From: JAGTVG01 sp964389805
GTDB taxonomy: Bacteria; Bacteroidota; Bacteroidia; Cytophagales; Cyclobacteriaceae
DNA length: 15,272 nt
Reading direction: 5' to 3'
NCBI GenBank assembly: GCA_964389805.1
Contig: CAYMFU010000096.1
Span: 1 to 15,272 of the forward strand
Shown here: piece after piece, positions 1 to 7,990 of the stretch
Numbering within the stretch: the first letter of the stretch is position 1
How the letters are laid out: every line of letters starts with the position of its first letter
The notes under the pieces: generated by a model
What the model was told of the DNA's origin: nothing
What the model saw: the letters and a program-made list of their open reading frames with translations, nothing else
Database searches by the model: none
Made by a program: the position numbers and the translations under genes

Positions 1-12
1 TGAGTAGTGTTC

Positions 13-2085
13 CTATTCCCATCCAGGCCTTGAGAACGCAGTGGCATAGTTTGATTCGTTATACGACGGCTGCCGCTCCGGTTTATATACTTTATCTCCT
101 GTGAAAGGCTTATCCTGTGTATAAATCCATATCGATTCAAGGTCCCATACGATCAACTCATCACGGGGATCTCCGGTAAGGTCATGTGCCATCCATGCAA
201 GATCGGGATGGCCATCGTCAGGGAACATCACCACTCTACGTCCCCATCCGTCAACCAGTCCACCTTCAGTTATATTTGGTGAAAGAAAGATAAATTCTGT
301 TCCATCACCTCTCCAGTTTACAGGCAAAACCGGAGAGCCCGCATGGAAAAGCTCGAAATTGATAATCTCATCACCAGAAGAATTGTAAAGGGTTATCAGC
401 CCGGGTTCTCCCCAGAAGTTGATATTGCAGAATTCAAGACCTGGGATATCCGGGCGGAACTGTCCAATACTTGGAGTTTGTGCATGACCAACTCGATGAT
501 GTTTCAGAATCTTTCCGTTGTTTTCCAGCATAAGCACTCCGTCATCACTTCCCCCTACAAACACTTGTTCCGGACCACCTGATAATGTGAGGTCACCTAC
601 ATAAATACCATCAGCATGTTCTCCCAGTAAAGAATCGAGTGACCAGATCAGATTGCCTGTGGGATCAAATTTCGAATAGCCTATATATACTTCATCTTTT
701 CCATCTCCATTGCTATCATGGAAAAACGGAAAATGTCCCAGGTTAGCCGAAGCCGTCCAGAGCAGCTCGAATTGGTTGGTATATGCCCATAAGCGGGTAT
801 GACGATCTTTGATTATAATATCCTGAGGTTTACCAATCCCCCTTAAGTCAGCGAATGAGATACAATCAACATTCAGGTATGGAAGAAGATCCCTTCGGTA
901 ATAGTGCTTGTATTCAAGCCAGGAGGTTTCTTCCGGAAGGATCTCAGATGAAGGGACAGGATAGCGGGCTTTCTCTTTGCCACTATGGCCTTCAAGAACT
1001 TTGATCCAGTTATCCTGAGCCATTACAACTTCTGTTTTCCCATCACCATCAAGATCGTGGATCTGTACGGCAACATCGTAGGACAACCAGGCATGTTCCG
1101 GGTCGGGTTTCCCTGATTGCCATAACATTTTACCATTGTGATCGAGTGCTGTCAGGCAGGTGATCCGGTTATAGTTGTTGCCAAAAAACGGCATATTCTG
1201 TACAATCAAGAAATCAATCTGTTCATCGTTATTAAGATCTCCCAACCTGATGGCGCGTGCCGCACCGAATCCCTGAGTATCAATTTTTTTCCAAAGTATA
1301 CACTTGGGATTCCCGAGTCTTAAAGATTCGAGTTCTTCTTCGAGGTCATCCTTTTCTCTGAGGTATTCCTTTTTGTCTTCCGGAGTTGTAGATACGGTGA
1401 CTTCATGAAAAGCAATGGGCGAGGTCGCAAAAAATCCAATTTTTCCAGCAGAGTATCGGTCATCATTTACCTCGAAAATCAAATCTCCGTCAATAAAACA
1501 ATGGATTTTGCTCCCGGATGCTTCTACCCGGAGATTATAAGACTTCATAGGATCGGTTGGGAAACTATCAGTTGCCAACTCATGCCAACCGTCTTCACGA
1601 AATCCTTTTTCTCCATCGCGGTAACGTAGTGTTACCTGCTCATCCTTATCCAGTCCGAATAAGTAATAGTGCCGTCCATCCCTGTAACGGAACAGGATCC
1701 CATTCAGGTCACTTCGATCAATAGGAGTGAGCGTGACTTCAAGTATATAGTTTTTCCACAGAATATCACCATAACATAGAATTGGATAAGTGAATTCGTT
1801 GGTCCATGCTTCGGCATTAAATCCAAGATAGCACAGAGAATTCTTTTCATCCGATTCGAGAACTTTCCATTCCTCAGGACCACGGTTATTGACAATATCC
1901 CAGCCATCTGTGAACTCACGCGGGATATAATGATATTCGGGAAAACCCCTGGCAGCAAAGTCTCCAAACTTGCCTTGTTTCTGGTTTGAAAAATCGCAAA
2001 ATGCAAGCTGCTGATCGTTAAGGTCAACATTTGAAGGAGTTGAACAAGCTATAAGTAAGAACAAAATAAAGATCCAGTTAACCAT
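13..2085 (-). CDS. Lipoprotein with LamG-like domain and FG-GAP propeller
   Basis: This is a predicted outer-membrane or periplasmic lipoprotein of 690 residues. The N-terminus is a short hydrophobic signal ending in the lipobox LIAC, with the lipidated Cys at 14. Residues about 105-235 look like a concanavalin/LamG domain of the 3-keto-disaccharide hydrolase (DUF1080) type, with the stretch YLFGLDKDEQVTLRYRDG and an aromatic-rich core. A charged, probably coiled segment follows at 236-258. Residues about 270-655 carry FG-GAP/VCBS-like blades with calcium-binding-type loops: DLNNDEQID (283), DLDGDGKTE (344), DSNGDGKDE (457) and DLTGDPRDE (635). The C-terminus with YNESNY and a final PGW resembles ends I remember from rhamnogalacturonan-lyase-like propeller proteins. 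Glycan binding or cleavage is inferred, and no catalytic residue is identified. It starts 5 bp after the amidase gene, so the two are probably co-transcribed. The stop is TAG at 13-15, so the gene is complete. Confidence 0.88.
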   Translation of the reverse strand: MVNWIFILFLLIACSTPSNVDLNDQQLAFCDFSNQKQGKFGDFAARGFPEYHYIPREFTDGWDIVNNRGPEEWKVLESDEKNSLCYLGFNAEAWTNEFTYPILCYGDILWKNYILEVTLTPIDRSDLNGILFRYRDGRHYYLFGLDKDEQVTLRYRDGEKGFREDGWHELATDSFPTDPMKSYNLRVEASGSKIHCFIDGDLIFEVNDDRYSAGKIGFFATSPIAFHEVTVSTTPEDKKEYLREKDDLEEELESLRLGNPKCILWKKIDTQGFGAARAIRLGDLNNDEQIDFLIVQNMPFFGNNYNRITCLTALDHNGKMLWQSGKPDPEHAWLSYDVAVQIHDLDGDGKTEVVMAQDNWIKVLEGHSGKEKARYPVPSSEILPEETSWLEYKHYYRRDLLPYLNVDCISFADLRGIGKPQDIIIKDRHTRLWAYTNQFELLWTASANLGHFPFFHDSNGDGKDEVYIGYSKFDPTGNLIWSLDSLLGEHADGIYVGDLTLSGGPEQVFVGGSDDGVLMLENNGKILKHHRVGHAQTPSIGQFRPDIPGLEFCNINFWGEPGLITLYNSSGDEIINFELFHAGSPVLPVNWRGDGTEFIFLSPNITEGGLVDGWGRRVVMFPDDGHPDLAWMAHDLTGDPRDELIVWDLESIWIYTQDKPFTGDKVYKPERQPSYNESNYATAFSRPGWE

Positions 2086-2090
2086 AGTAT

Positions 2091-3026
2091 TTAATTTTTA
2101 ATTCCAAAAACCCATGAAGGGACTTCCATCCTGGCACCTTTTGTTGGATCGACTATCTGGTTTATTTTCAGTTTTCCAGTAAGTCCGACAAGCAGACGCG
2201 CTTCTTTCTCACCACGATCTGTCTTTTTCTGAAGAAGTTTTATCATATCTTCTGTTGCCCGCCATGATGCTTCCTCCAGGTCTTCATGAGCACCGAGGGT
2301 TGAAAAAAATTCAGGTCTGATTATCACAGGGGCATCTGAGAGTGGCTCTGGCAGCTTACGGAAACGTACTATTGCTTCAGAATCAGTCTCTATACCCTGA
2401 CCAGTTATTTCACCGTCTCCCTGTAGCGCATGGGTATCTCCCATACCTGCAAGAGCTCCTTTTACCCTTGATCTAAGGATTATTGTGCTTCCTGCCCGAA
2501 CTTCCCTGCAATCAATATTCCCTCCGGTATCACCTGGAGCACGTGTATCAACAATGCCTTCATCAGGAGCTACTCCGATACAACCAAGCATAGGCTCCAG
2601 GGGAAGTTTCAAGGACTTGGAGAATTCTGCAAATCCGTCACGCAACTCAAAGATCCTTCCGGCACAGTATCCCCAATCACCGGGTATAATATCAAGGATA
2701 TCGATTGCCAGTGCGTCGCCTGGTTCAATGCCTTCGACATAAATCGGTCCGGTCTGGGGGTTAATTACGCTGTCCTGGTTCGGTTCTTTGAATACACCAT
2801 CCCTTGTAACAAGGCCGGGCATTCCGTGAGACATTTCAACAATGACAACCTCATCGATACTGACATGATAGGCTGGTTCCATCTCGGGTTTCCATACCGT
2901 AAAGTAATTGCTGGCTGAAAGTCGACGCAAACCTGCAGTTTGGAAAGTTTGTGCCACACTGCCCGCAATGCCTGTTGCCATTGCAGGTGTTAGTAAAATT
3001 GTTTTGAGGAATTTGCTCCTATCCAT
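2091..3026 (-). CDS. Acetamidase/formamidase family protein, probably exported
   Basis: This 311-residue protein matches the FmdA/AmdA family (metal-dependent hydrolysis of formamide, acetamide or related short amides to ammonia and acid). Family signatures visible are NPQTGPIYVEGIEPGD (89-104), PMLGCIGVAP (145-154), GDTGGNID (165-172) and GDTHALQGDGEITGQGIE (196-213). The N-terminus MDRSKFLK followed by a hydrophobic stretch to about residue 26 (ending SVAQ) looks like a signal peptide. It resembles a Tat signal in which the second Arg is Ser, so Sec export is likelier than Tat. Most family members are cytoplasmic, so export is unusual. It is first in a two-gene unit with the propeller lipoprotein. 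The ATG lies after a 580-bp non-coding region. No Shine-Dalgarno sequence is visible. The true substrate is unknown. Confidence 0.88.
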   Translation of the reverse strand: MDRSKFLKTILLTPAMATGIAGSVAQTFQTAGLRRLSASNYFTVWKPEMEPAYHVSIDEVVIVEMSHGMPGLVTRDGVFKEPNQDSVINPQTGPIYVEGIEPGDALAIDILDIIPGDWGYCAGRIFELRDGFAEFSKSLKLPLEPMLGCIGVAPDEGIVDTRAPGDTGGNIDCREVRAGSTIILRSRVKGALAGMGDTHALQGDGEITGQGIETDSEAIVRFRKLPEPLSDAPVIIRPEFFSTLGAHEDLEEASWRATEDMIKLLQKKTDRGEKEARLLVGLTGKLKINQIVDPTKGARMEVPSWVFGIKN

Positions 3027-3331
3027 ATCTTATAATAATTAATTGAAATAAATAAAGATACACGAATTGAAAAATAGCACGATAACGCCACTTCCTGCCA
3101 TATTCTGATTACTATCTACAATTTATATCAATTGGGCTGTTTGTCAAAATCAATAACAATAAATTAAAATATGACAGATATGTGATGTTTTAAGGTAGGT
3201 TATTGAAACATAAAATGGTTCGCATTTAAGTGCAAGGATTCAAGAGTCCTTTTCAAACATTTCTTTTTCTTTGAAGCAAGTTTCTTTTCTTGATAGTCTG
3301 CCAATTCTCGATGTAAAAAAGGTTATGATTA

Positions 3332-3473
3332 GGACATCCCAATGTGGCAGAATTAATATACATCCCGATTGATTAAATTATCAATCTGTCTTCTTGTCAA
3401 AATCTTAAATTCTTATACTGATTCTAGCTGATCATTGAAATGATTTATATTAAAAAAATTATATGGGATGTCC
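3332..3473. repeat. Possible MITE-like element with terminal inverted repeats
   Basis: A perfect 10-bp inverted repeat, GGACATCCCA at 3332-3341 and TGGGATGTCC at 3464-3473, bounds 122 bp of non-coding DNA. With one gap the match extends inward to a shared TTAATATA about 21 bases from each end, giving an imperfect terminal repeat of roughly 33 bp. Inside are two smaller hairpins: GATTGAT/ATCAATC at 3367-3386, and ATCAT/ATGAT at 3431-3444. There is no ORF. No target-site duplication is evident, and no second copy lies in the window. It could be a decayed miniature element, a structured leader, or chance in AT-rich sequence. Confidence 0.35.
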
Positions 3474-3534
3474 AGTATTCTAATGAATCCAATATTTTCA
3501 GATTCCTGCTAAAGAGCACCGCCTTATCTGGAAT

Positions 3535-3587
3535 ATAATCTAGATTATCTGTCAGTTTTCAACCGACCTTTTAATCCACTTTAAAAG
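3535..3587 (-). repeat. Three abutting inverted repeats downstream of the sulfatase
   Basis: Read along the sulfatase transcript, three inverted repeats follow one another 23 bases after the stop codon. CTTTTAA/TTAAAAG with a 6-base loop lies at 3568-3587. GTCGGTT/AACTGAC with a 3-base loop and one G-U pair lies at 3551-3567. A perfect 14-bp palindrome, ATAATCTAGATTAT, lies at 3535-3548. Neither hairpin is followed by a U-tract, so a standard intrinsic terminator is not supported. They may form a 3'-end structure or a protein-binding site. Confidence 0.35.
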
Positions 3588-3610
3588 CCGATTTTACACC
3601 CATTATAACA

Positions 3611-5146
3611 TTAATGATCCAATTCTCGAGGATATCTTTCAGATTGTTTGTTCCACCACAAATCCAGATCGACTTGGAGTTTTTTCTGTACTTCCTTATA
3701 GGAACTTCGGCCATATACATTCTGTGTTTCAAAGGGATCTTTATCAAAATCATACAATTCATAAATTGGCATATCACCTTTTATGGATTTTCGAATTATT
3801 TTGAAAGATCCTGCTCTGAGCATACAAAGGTTATCATCAGAACTATTCCCAATAATAGAATAGACCTTGTCATCCCAATCTAAATTTGTGTCTTCCAAAA
3901 TTAGGGGGAGGAGACTCTTTGATTCCATTATAGGGAGGTTCCTCCATTCTTTATCACCGGCGATATCCAAAATTGTACCATAAACGTCGATCGAATTAAC
4001 CAATTCATTCCTTATCCCGTTAACAACGTAACCAGTGGGGGGTTTTATAATCAATGGAATCTTAACGCTAACATCGTACATTTCTCCTTTAAAAAATGTT
4101 CCATAGGCACCATTAAAATCTCCATGGTCTGCTAAAAATATGATCCATGTGTTTTCCCACATCCCTTTTTCTTTCAGATAATTAAACATTTTTCCCACGT
4201 AGTGATCTATCATTGATATTTGGCCATAATAAGCTGCAATTGCTTTTTTAAATTGCTGATCACTCCAATTTGAACGCAATCTACTAGCCAAATTGCCATG
4301 ATTCATTTGAAATATTGGGCTGTTTTTCATTTCAGCATGAAATCTAGGCCCAAGGATTATATCAGCCGGACTATAAATTGAATCCCATGGAGTTGGTGCC
4401 ATATATGGTTGGTGTGGCCCAAAAATGGATGTGAACAGGAAAAATGGTTTATTATGATCATGATTATTAAGGAAATGTATTGATTCCTGAATAGTCCAGG
4501 GTATATCATGTTGCTCTTCAGTCCTCCAGCCACTTCCCATAATAAATTTATATATGCTATCAGGGTAATAACTTTCATCTCTATCAAAAATATCCACAAT
4601 ATCAATCTCGCTTTTTTTGAAGTGTGTTTCCTTCATCCACTTAATATAATCAGAGTATTTATCATCATTCGCATATACAGAATATGGGGCATCATTGAGT
4701 GATTTAAAATCAAATCCAAATTTATTTTCTGCTGGTACAAAATGAAGTTTTCCAGCCATACCTGTAAAATATCCCTGGTCCCTAAGCCGCTCCGGTAATA
4801 AGTAATTAGAGATACTGGTTGTATTTGCAACCTTCTTTTTGAAAGGCACCCAATTGGTCACCATGCCATTCCCTGGTGGAAATAAACCAGTTTTTATTGC
4901 CGCTCTTGAAGGGGCGCAAACAGGAGAAGGGCAATATGCATTCATAAACAATATACCTTCATGTGATAATGCATCAAGATTCGGAGTTAGGATAATCGAA
5001 TCACCCATCACACCTAACCTGTCAAAACGAAATTGGTCACACATTAAAAGGATAATATTTGGTTTAGAAGGATTTCCATCCTCTTTGCACGAATTAATAA
5101 CAACAAAAAGAAACGACACTAAAACTAGTTTTGTTAGGAGTTTCAT
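3611..5146 (-). CDS. Cys-type sulfatase, family S1, lipoprotein
   Basis: This enzyme should hydrolyse a sulfate ester, probably on a sulfated carbohydrate, outside the cytoplasm. The chosen start is the ATG at 5146, giving 511 residues and a lipoprotein signal (MKLLTKLVLVSFLFVVINSC, Cys 20). An in-frame ATG 25 codons upstream at 5221 would place a hydrophilic leader before that signal and is less likely. Sulfatase landmarks, numbered from the chosen start, are the metal-binding DQ (37-38), TPNLD, the formylglycine motif CAPSR (77-81), KLH (133-135), GPHQPY with His 245, DHGD (340-343) and Lys 353. Length is normal for S1. Cys 77 needs maturation to formylglycine, but no FGE or anSME gene lies here. 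The gene stands alone on the minus strand and is divergent from the esterase. The subfamily and substrate are not determinable by eye. Confidence 0.93.
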   Translation of the reverse strand: MKLLTKLVLVSFLFVVINSCKEDGNPSKPNIILLMCDQFRFDRLGVMGDSIILTPNLDALSHEGILFMNAYCPSPVCAPSRAAIKTGLFPPGNGMVTNWVPFKKKVANTTSISNYLLPERLRDQGYFTGMAGKLHFVPAENKFGFDFKSLNDAPYSVYANDDKYSDYIKWMKETHFKKSEIDIVDIFDRDESYYPDSIYKFIMGSGWRTEEQHDIPWTIQESIHFLNNHDHNKPFFLFTSIFGPHQPYMAPTPWDSIYSPADIILGPRFHAEMKNSPIFQMNHGNLASRLRSNWSDQQFKKAIAAYYGQISMIDHYVGKMFNYLKEKGMWENTWIIFLADHGDFNGAYGTFFKGEMYDVSVKIPLIIKPPTGYVVNGIRNELVNSIDVYGTILDIAGDKEWRNLPIMESKSLLPLILEDTNLDWDDKVYSIIGNSSDDNLCMLRAGSFKIIRKSIKGDMPIYELYDFDKDPFETQNVYGRSSYKEVQKKLQVDLDLWWNKQSERYPRELDH

Positions 5147-5632
5147 AATTTTTTTAATATTTCCAGGGGCTATAAAAGCATCATTGTAATCCCGCAAAGT
5201 CCTTGAACTCGAATGATCCATGTTTTAATTTGTATATTCTTCTGAAGTAATTGAATAGTCCAGATCTGATAATTTTCCTAATGTAATCATTATCGAGTCG
5301 AGTAAAAAAAAATTAAGTAGATGTACCTTATATTTATCAATATATGAAAGCTAATGATAGGATTAAACTGTCCATAATCTCATGCAAATGAGAAGAAATA
5401 TATAAAATTTTCCTATGTCTGTAGAGATTTTTAATTCATAGTGCACAGCATTTAAATTGTACGTGAAATAAAGTTTTCAATTTAATTTCTAAATAGTGAT
5501 ATCAAATCTGAATTTTGAGCAGTTTTTGGAAATATGCGAAGTCAGGTATACTAAGACCGCTAATGATTGATATTGTTAAGTTTTATTATAAACTTATCTT
5601 TTTTTAACATAATATTTCATAATAATCTGCTT
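5147..5632. other. Divergent intergenic region, sulfatase / SGNH esterase
   Basis: This 486-bp AT-rich spacer lies between divergently transcribed genes and should hold both promoters. No gene was seen. A perfect 6-bp inverted repeat with a 4-base gap, TCTCAT-GCAA-ATGAGA at 5378-5393, sits near its middle and could be an operator. An A9 run lies near 5305. A weak plus-strand promoter possibility is TTTG at 5525-5528 followed after 18 bases by TATACTAA, which fits the Bacteroidota consensus poorly. Confidence 0.4.
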
Positions 5633-6783
5633 ATGTGTAAAAAAACACAAATAACTCAATTGATAGTTTTGATTCTAGGATTTCAGATTAATGGATCAGT
5701 ACAGATTCCAACAGCCCAGAAACTTGACAGCAACATGTCCTTAAAAAAGGCAGATGCTAATGGAATTATTTGGTTCGATACTTATGAAAAATCATTTGAA
5801 ATAGTAGGATTTGAATGGTTTGAAAAGGATAGCGTTCTAAGGCGTCTTCCGGTAAAACCCGATTGGGAAATACGTAAGGCTGTTGATCAATTAGCAAACC
5901 ATACTGCTGGCGGACAAGTCAGGTTCAGGACGGATAGTAAAAGGATATTGATCAGGGTTGAACTAAGGGAAAGATCTGGGATGTACCACATGCCTGCTAC
6001 GGGACAAAGCGGATTTGATTTGTATATGCTGGATTCAGGAATTCAGAAGTATCTGAAAACAACCCGCTTCCCGCATGACACCATCAGGTATGAGGATGAG
6101 CTTTTTAATGATAATCAGAAGCAGTTGCGTTCTTTTACACTTAATTTTCCGCTTTATAACGGGTTGAATTCTGTTCAAATAGGACTTGAAGATGGCGCTG
6201 TTTTAGAAGCGCCCCATCCGTTTAAACTTCCTGGGAAGTTTGTGATATACGGTACGTCTATAACCCAGGGAGGTTGCGTAGCAAGGCCTGGTATGGCTTA
6301 TTCAAATATTATAAGTCGTAAACTGGATGTACAATTTGTAAATCTGGGATTTTCAGGAAATGGGAGAGGAGATCCTGATTTGCACACTTGATAAATCAAA
6401 TCTCAGGAACCCGTTTTATAATATTGGACTATGAGGCTAACGCCAATGAAACCATTGTCAATACTTTAGGGCCGTTTGTTGAAATATTAAGGGAAGAACA
6501 TCGGTAAGTGCCAATTTTGATTGTATCTAAAATCCGATATTCAAATGCAAGTAAAGGTAGCCTCGCCTATGAATTACTGATGTCTAACCGTGATTTTCAG
6601 AAAAACCTGGTAGAAGAAAGAAAGACAAATGGGGATAAAAACATCTATTTTCTGGATGGTTCTACCATCCTTGAGGATGATTATTTTGAATGTACAGTTG
6701 ATGGTGTTCATCCAACGGATTTAGGTTCCTATAGAATAGCAAATGCATTAATATCAGTAATAAAAAATATATTGTCAGAGTAA
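5633..6783 (+). pseudogene. SGNH/GDSL esterase with GxDLY domain, frame-disrupted
   Basis: The remains encode a secreted esterase of about 383 residues of the type with an N-terminal GxDLY domain (PF14607) and a C-terminal SGNH hydrolase domain (PF14606), likely removing acyl groups from carbohydrates. The ATG at 5633 gives a signal peptide (MCKKTQITQLIVLILGF). Visible landmarks are GQSGFDLY, the nucleophile motif YGTSITQGG, NLGFSGNGRGD, and the Asp-His end DGVHPTDLG. The reading frame is lost at about 6380-6382, where one missing base leads to TGA at 6389-6391. Translation resumes in another frame (HLINQISGTRFIILDYEANA), which meets TAA at 6505-6507 and then continues correctly to 6783. Restoring GG at 6382, CC at 6502 and a single A at 6506-6507 would rebuild a typical protein (EEHPVVPILIV). 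The gene may therefore be recently broken or misread. Confidence 0.85.
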
Positions 6784-6816
6784 GAAACTTGATTTCTAGT
6801 TCTATAGAGTCTTTAT

Positions 6817-6909
6817 TTATTCGATTTCAGAGTCTTTCATAAGTTGTTCATACTTTTTCAGTTCGTATCCATCAAAAATATCAGCACCCAGTATGTCTGG
6901 TGGCAGGCT
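6817..6909 (-). pseudogene. Possible C-terminal coding remnant, minus strand
   Basis: One minus-strand frame reads as 30 codons of protein-like sequence before a TAA at 6817-6819, including PPDILGADIFDGYELKKYEQ. A TAA at 6910-6912 closes it upstream, and it has no suitable start codon. The composition (charged, aromatic, no stops) looks like the tail of a lost gene and not like spacer. I do not recognise the family. It lies between the broken esterase and the NagB-like gene, in opposite orientation to both. Confidence 0.3.
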
Positions 6910-6992
6910 TTAAATGTCCGATCAATCATCTTAATGAAAAATTATAATGCTAAAATAAATTTGGTAATGAATTGTTAAAATCAGCTGAAAAA

Positions 6993-7022
6993 TTGTTATG
7001 TGTTAAATATTTGTAGATTTTG
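6993..7022 (+). promoter_or_regulatory. Candidate promoter of the NagB-like/PIG-L operon
   Basis: TTG at 6993-6995 and TAGATTTTG at 7014-7022, separated by 18 bases, resemble the Bacteroidota -33 (TTTG) and -7 (TAnnTTTG) elements, with one extra T in the -7 box. The implied transcript would begin near 7029 and have a leader of about 35 bases. This is a by-eye match only. Confidence 0.3.
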
Positions 7023-7062
7023 TATTAATTTAATTTCCTAAAGATCAAACTTAAGTAATAAT

Positions 7063-7989
7063 ATGAGAACCTTAAGCAAATTAGCTCCTGCCTGGTGGGA
7101 TTATACCACACTTGATAAAGAATTATTAGATGATGCTGCCTCCTTGGAAGAGAAAGACCTTAGCGGTTTGTCAAGGGAAGGTTTTAATATATGTATCTAT
7201 GATACGATGGAAGCGTTTTATTTGGCTGAGGCGATGGAATATATCAGTACCTGGCAACAGGCTACTGAAAGTGAGCCGACGGGTATTTGTGGACCAATTG
7301 GCCCAACAGAACAACTTCCATTAGTTGCACAATTGGTTAATGAGCTAAATATTTCTTTAAAGAACTGTCATTTCTGGGGAATGGATGAATGGGTTGTAGA
7401 TGGAAAAGAAGTTTCCATGGATTTTCCTCTGGGTTTCGCAAAGGCAGATATGGAATTGTGCTTTAATCGAATTCGCCCTGAATTGGCTATGCCGACAGAA
7501 AACCTGCATTTCCCTGCAGTTGACGCTTCGGAATATCTTGAAAGTTGGAACAGGGCACGTTGTGTTTGTATGCAAGGTGGCCAGGGAGAAGTAAAGCATT
7601 GGGCTTTTAACGATCCTCCAAAGCGTGAAGGAGAATATACTGATGAACCACCACCGCCGGAAGTGTATAGGAAACTCGGAACAAGGGTTGTTGATCTGCA
7701 CCCCTTAACTTTAATGCAGAATGCCCGTACCTCGGGTGGTGGTGCGGTTCAAAATGTGCCACAAAAGGCGATCACAGTTGGCCCCGTTGAGACCTGGAAA
7801 GCTGAAAAAGTGTCGATATGGCATCCTGGGCATCACGATAATCCATTTGGCATGAGACTGACAGCATTGATGATTTCGAAAAGAATCTCTGACTCATCAG
7901 TTCCAATGTCCCTTTTGGCAGGCCATCCCAATGTGCAATTCAATTATTTGCGCAGTGGATTAGGAAGTTGCAAAGTAGAAATGCACTAG
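7063..7989 (+). CDS. NagB-like glucosamine-6-phosphate deaminase/isomerase homologue
   Basis: This 308-residue cytoplasmic protein has the layout of the NagB/phosphosugar isomerase fold. ICGPIGPTEQLPLVAQLV (75-92) stands where NagB has its phosphate-binding GGTP segment. CHFWGMDEWV (102-111) matches the NMDEY motif, with Asp 108 equivalent to NagB Asp72. GGQGEVKHWAFNDPP (172-186) matches GVGxDGHIAFNEP, keeping His 179. VPQKAITVG and the closing HP at 288-289 also fit. The residue aligned with NagB Asp141 is Val 177, and Glu148 is replaced by Asp 184, so the classical deamination chemistry may be altered. The gene ends 1 bp before the PIG-L gene. Related Bacteroides proteins fuse these two domains, so the pair probably works on one amino-sugar pathway. 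The exact substrate is unknown. Confidence 0.82.
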   Translation: MRTLSKLAPAWWDYTTLDKELLDDAASLEEKDLSGLSREGFNICIYDTMEAFYLAEAMEYISTWQQATESEPTGICGPIGPTEQLPLVAQLVNELNISLKNCHFWGMDEWVVDGKEVSMDFPLGFAKADMELCFNRIRPELAMPTENLHFPAVDASEYLESWNRARCVCMQGGQGEVKHWAFNDPPKREGEYTDEPPPPEVYRKLGTRVVDLHPLTLMQNARTSGGGAVQNVPQKAITVGPVETWKAEKVSIWHPGHHDNPFGMRLTALMISKRISDSSVPMSLLAGHPNVQFNYLRSGLGSCKVEMH

Positions 7990-7990
7990 A

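Larger units (their letters stand above)
3027..3610. other. Intergenic region upstream of the amidase gene
   Basis: This 584-bp stretch separates two minus-strand genes, the sulfatase and the amidase. It has no convincing gene on either strand. It is AT-rich and holds a possible MITE-like element (3332-3473) and three abutting inverted repeats just after the sulfatase (3535-3587), both listed separately. The amidase promoter should lie in its left half, but no clean TAnnTTTG box with a -33 TTTG was found there. Confidence 0.6.

Noticed and set aside
4839..5189. Plus-strand open frame of 116 codons
   Set aside because: It lies fully opposite the sulfatase N-terminal half and its translation shows no family motif. 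It is an antisense shadow.
5147..5221. N-terminal extension of the sulfatase from an ATG at 5221
   Set aside because: It would put 25 hydrophilic residues before a clear lipoprotein signal, so the ATG at 5146 was chosen.
6380..6391. Programmed frameshift in the SGNH esterase
   Set aside because: There is no slippery heptamer or stimulatory structure at the site, and a second disruption follows at 6505, which points to decay or read error.
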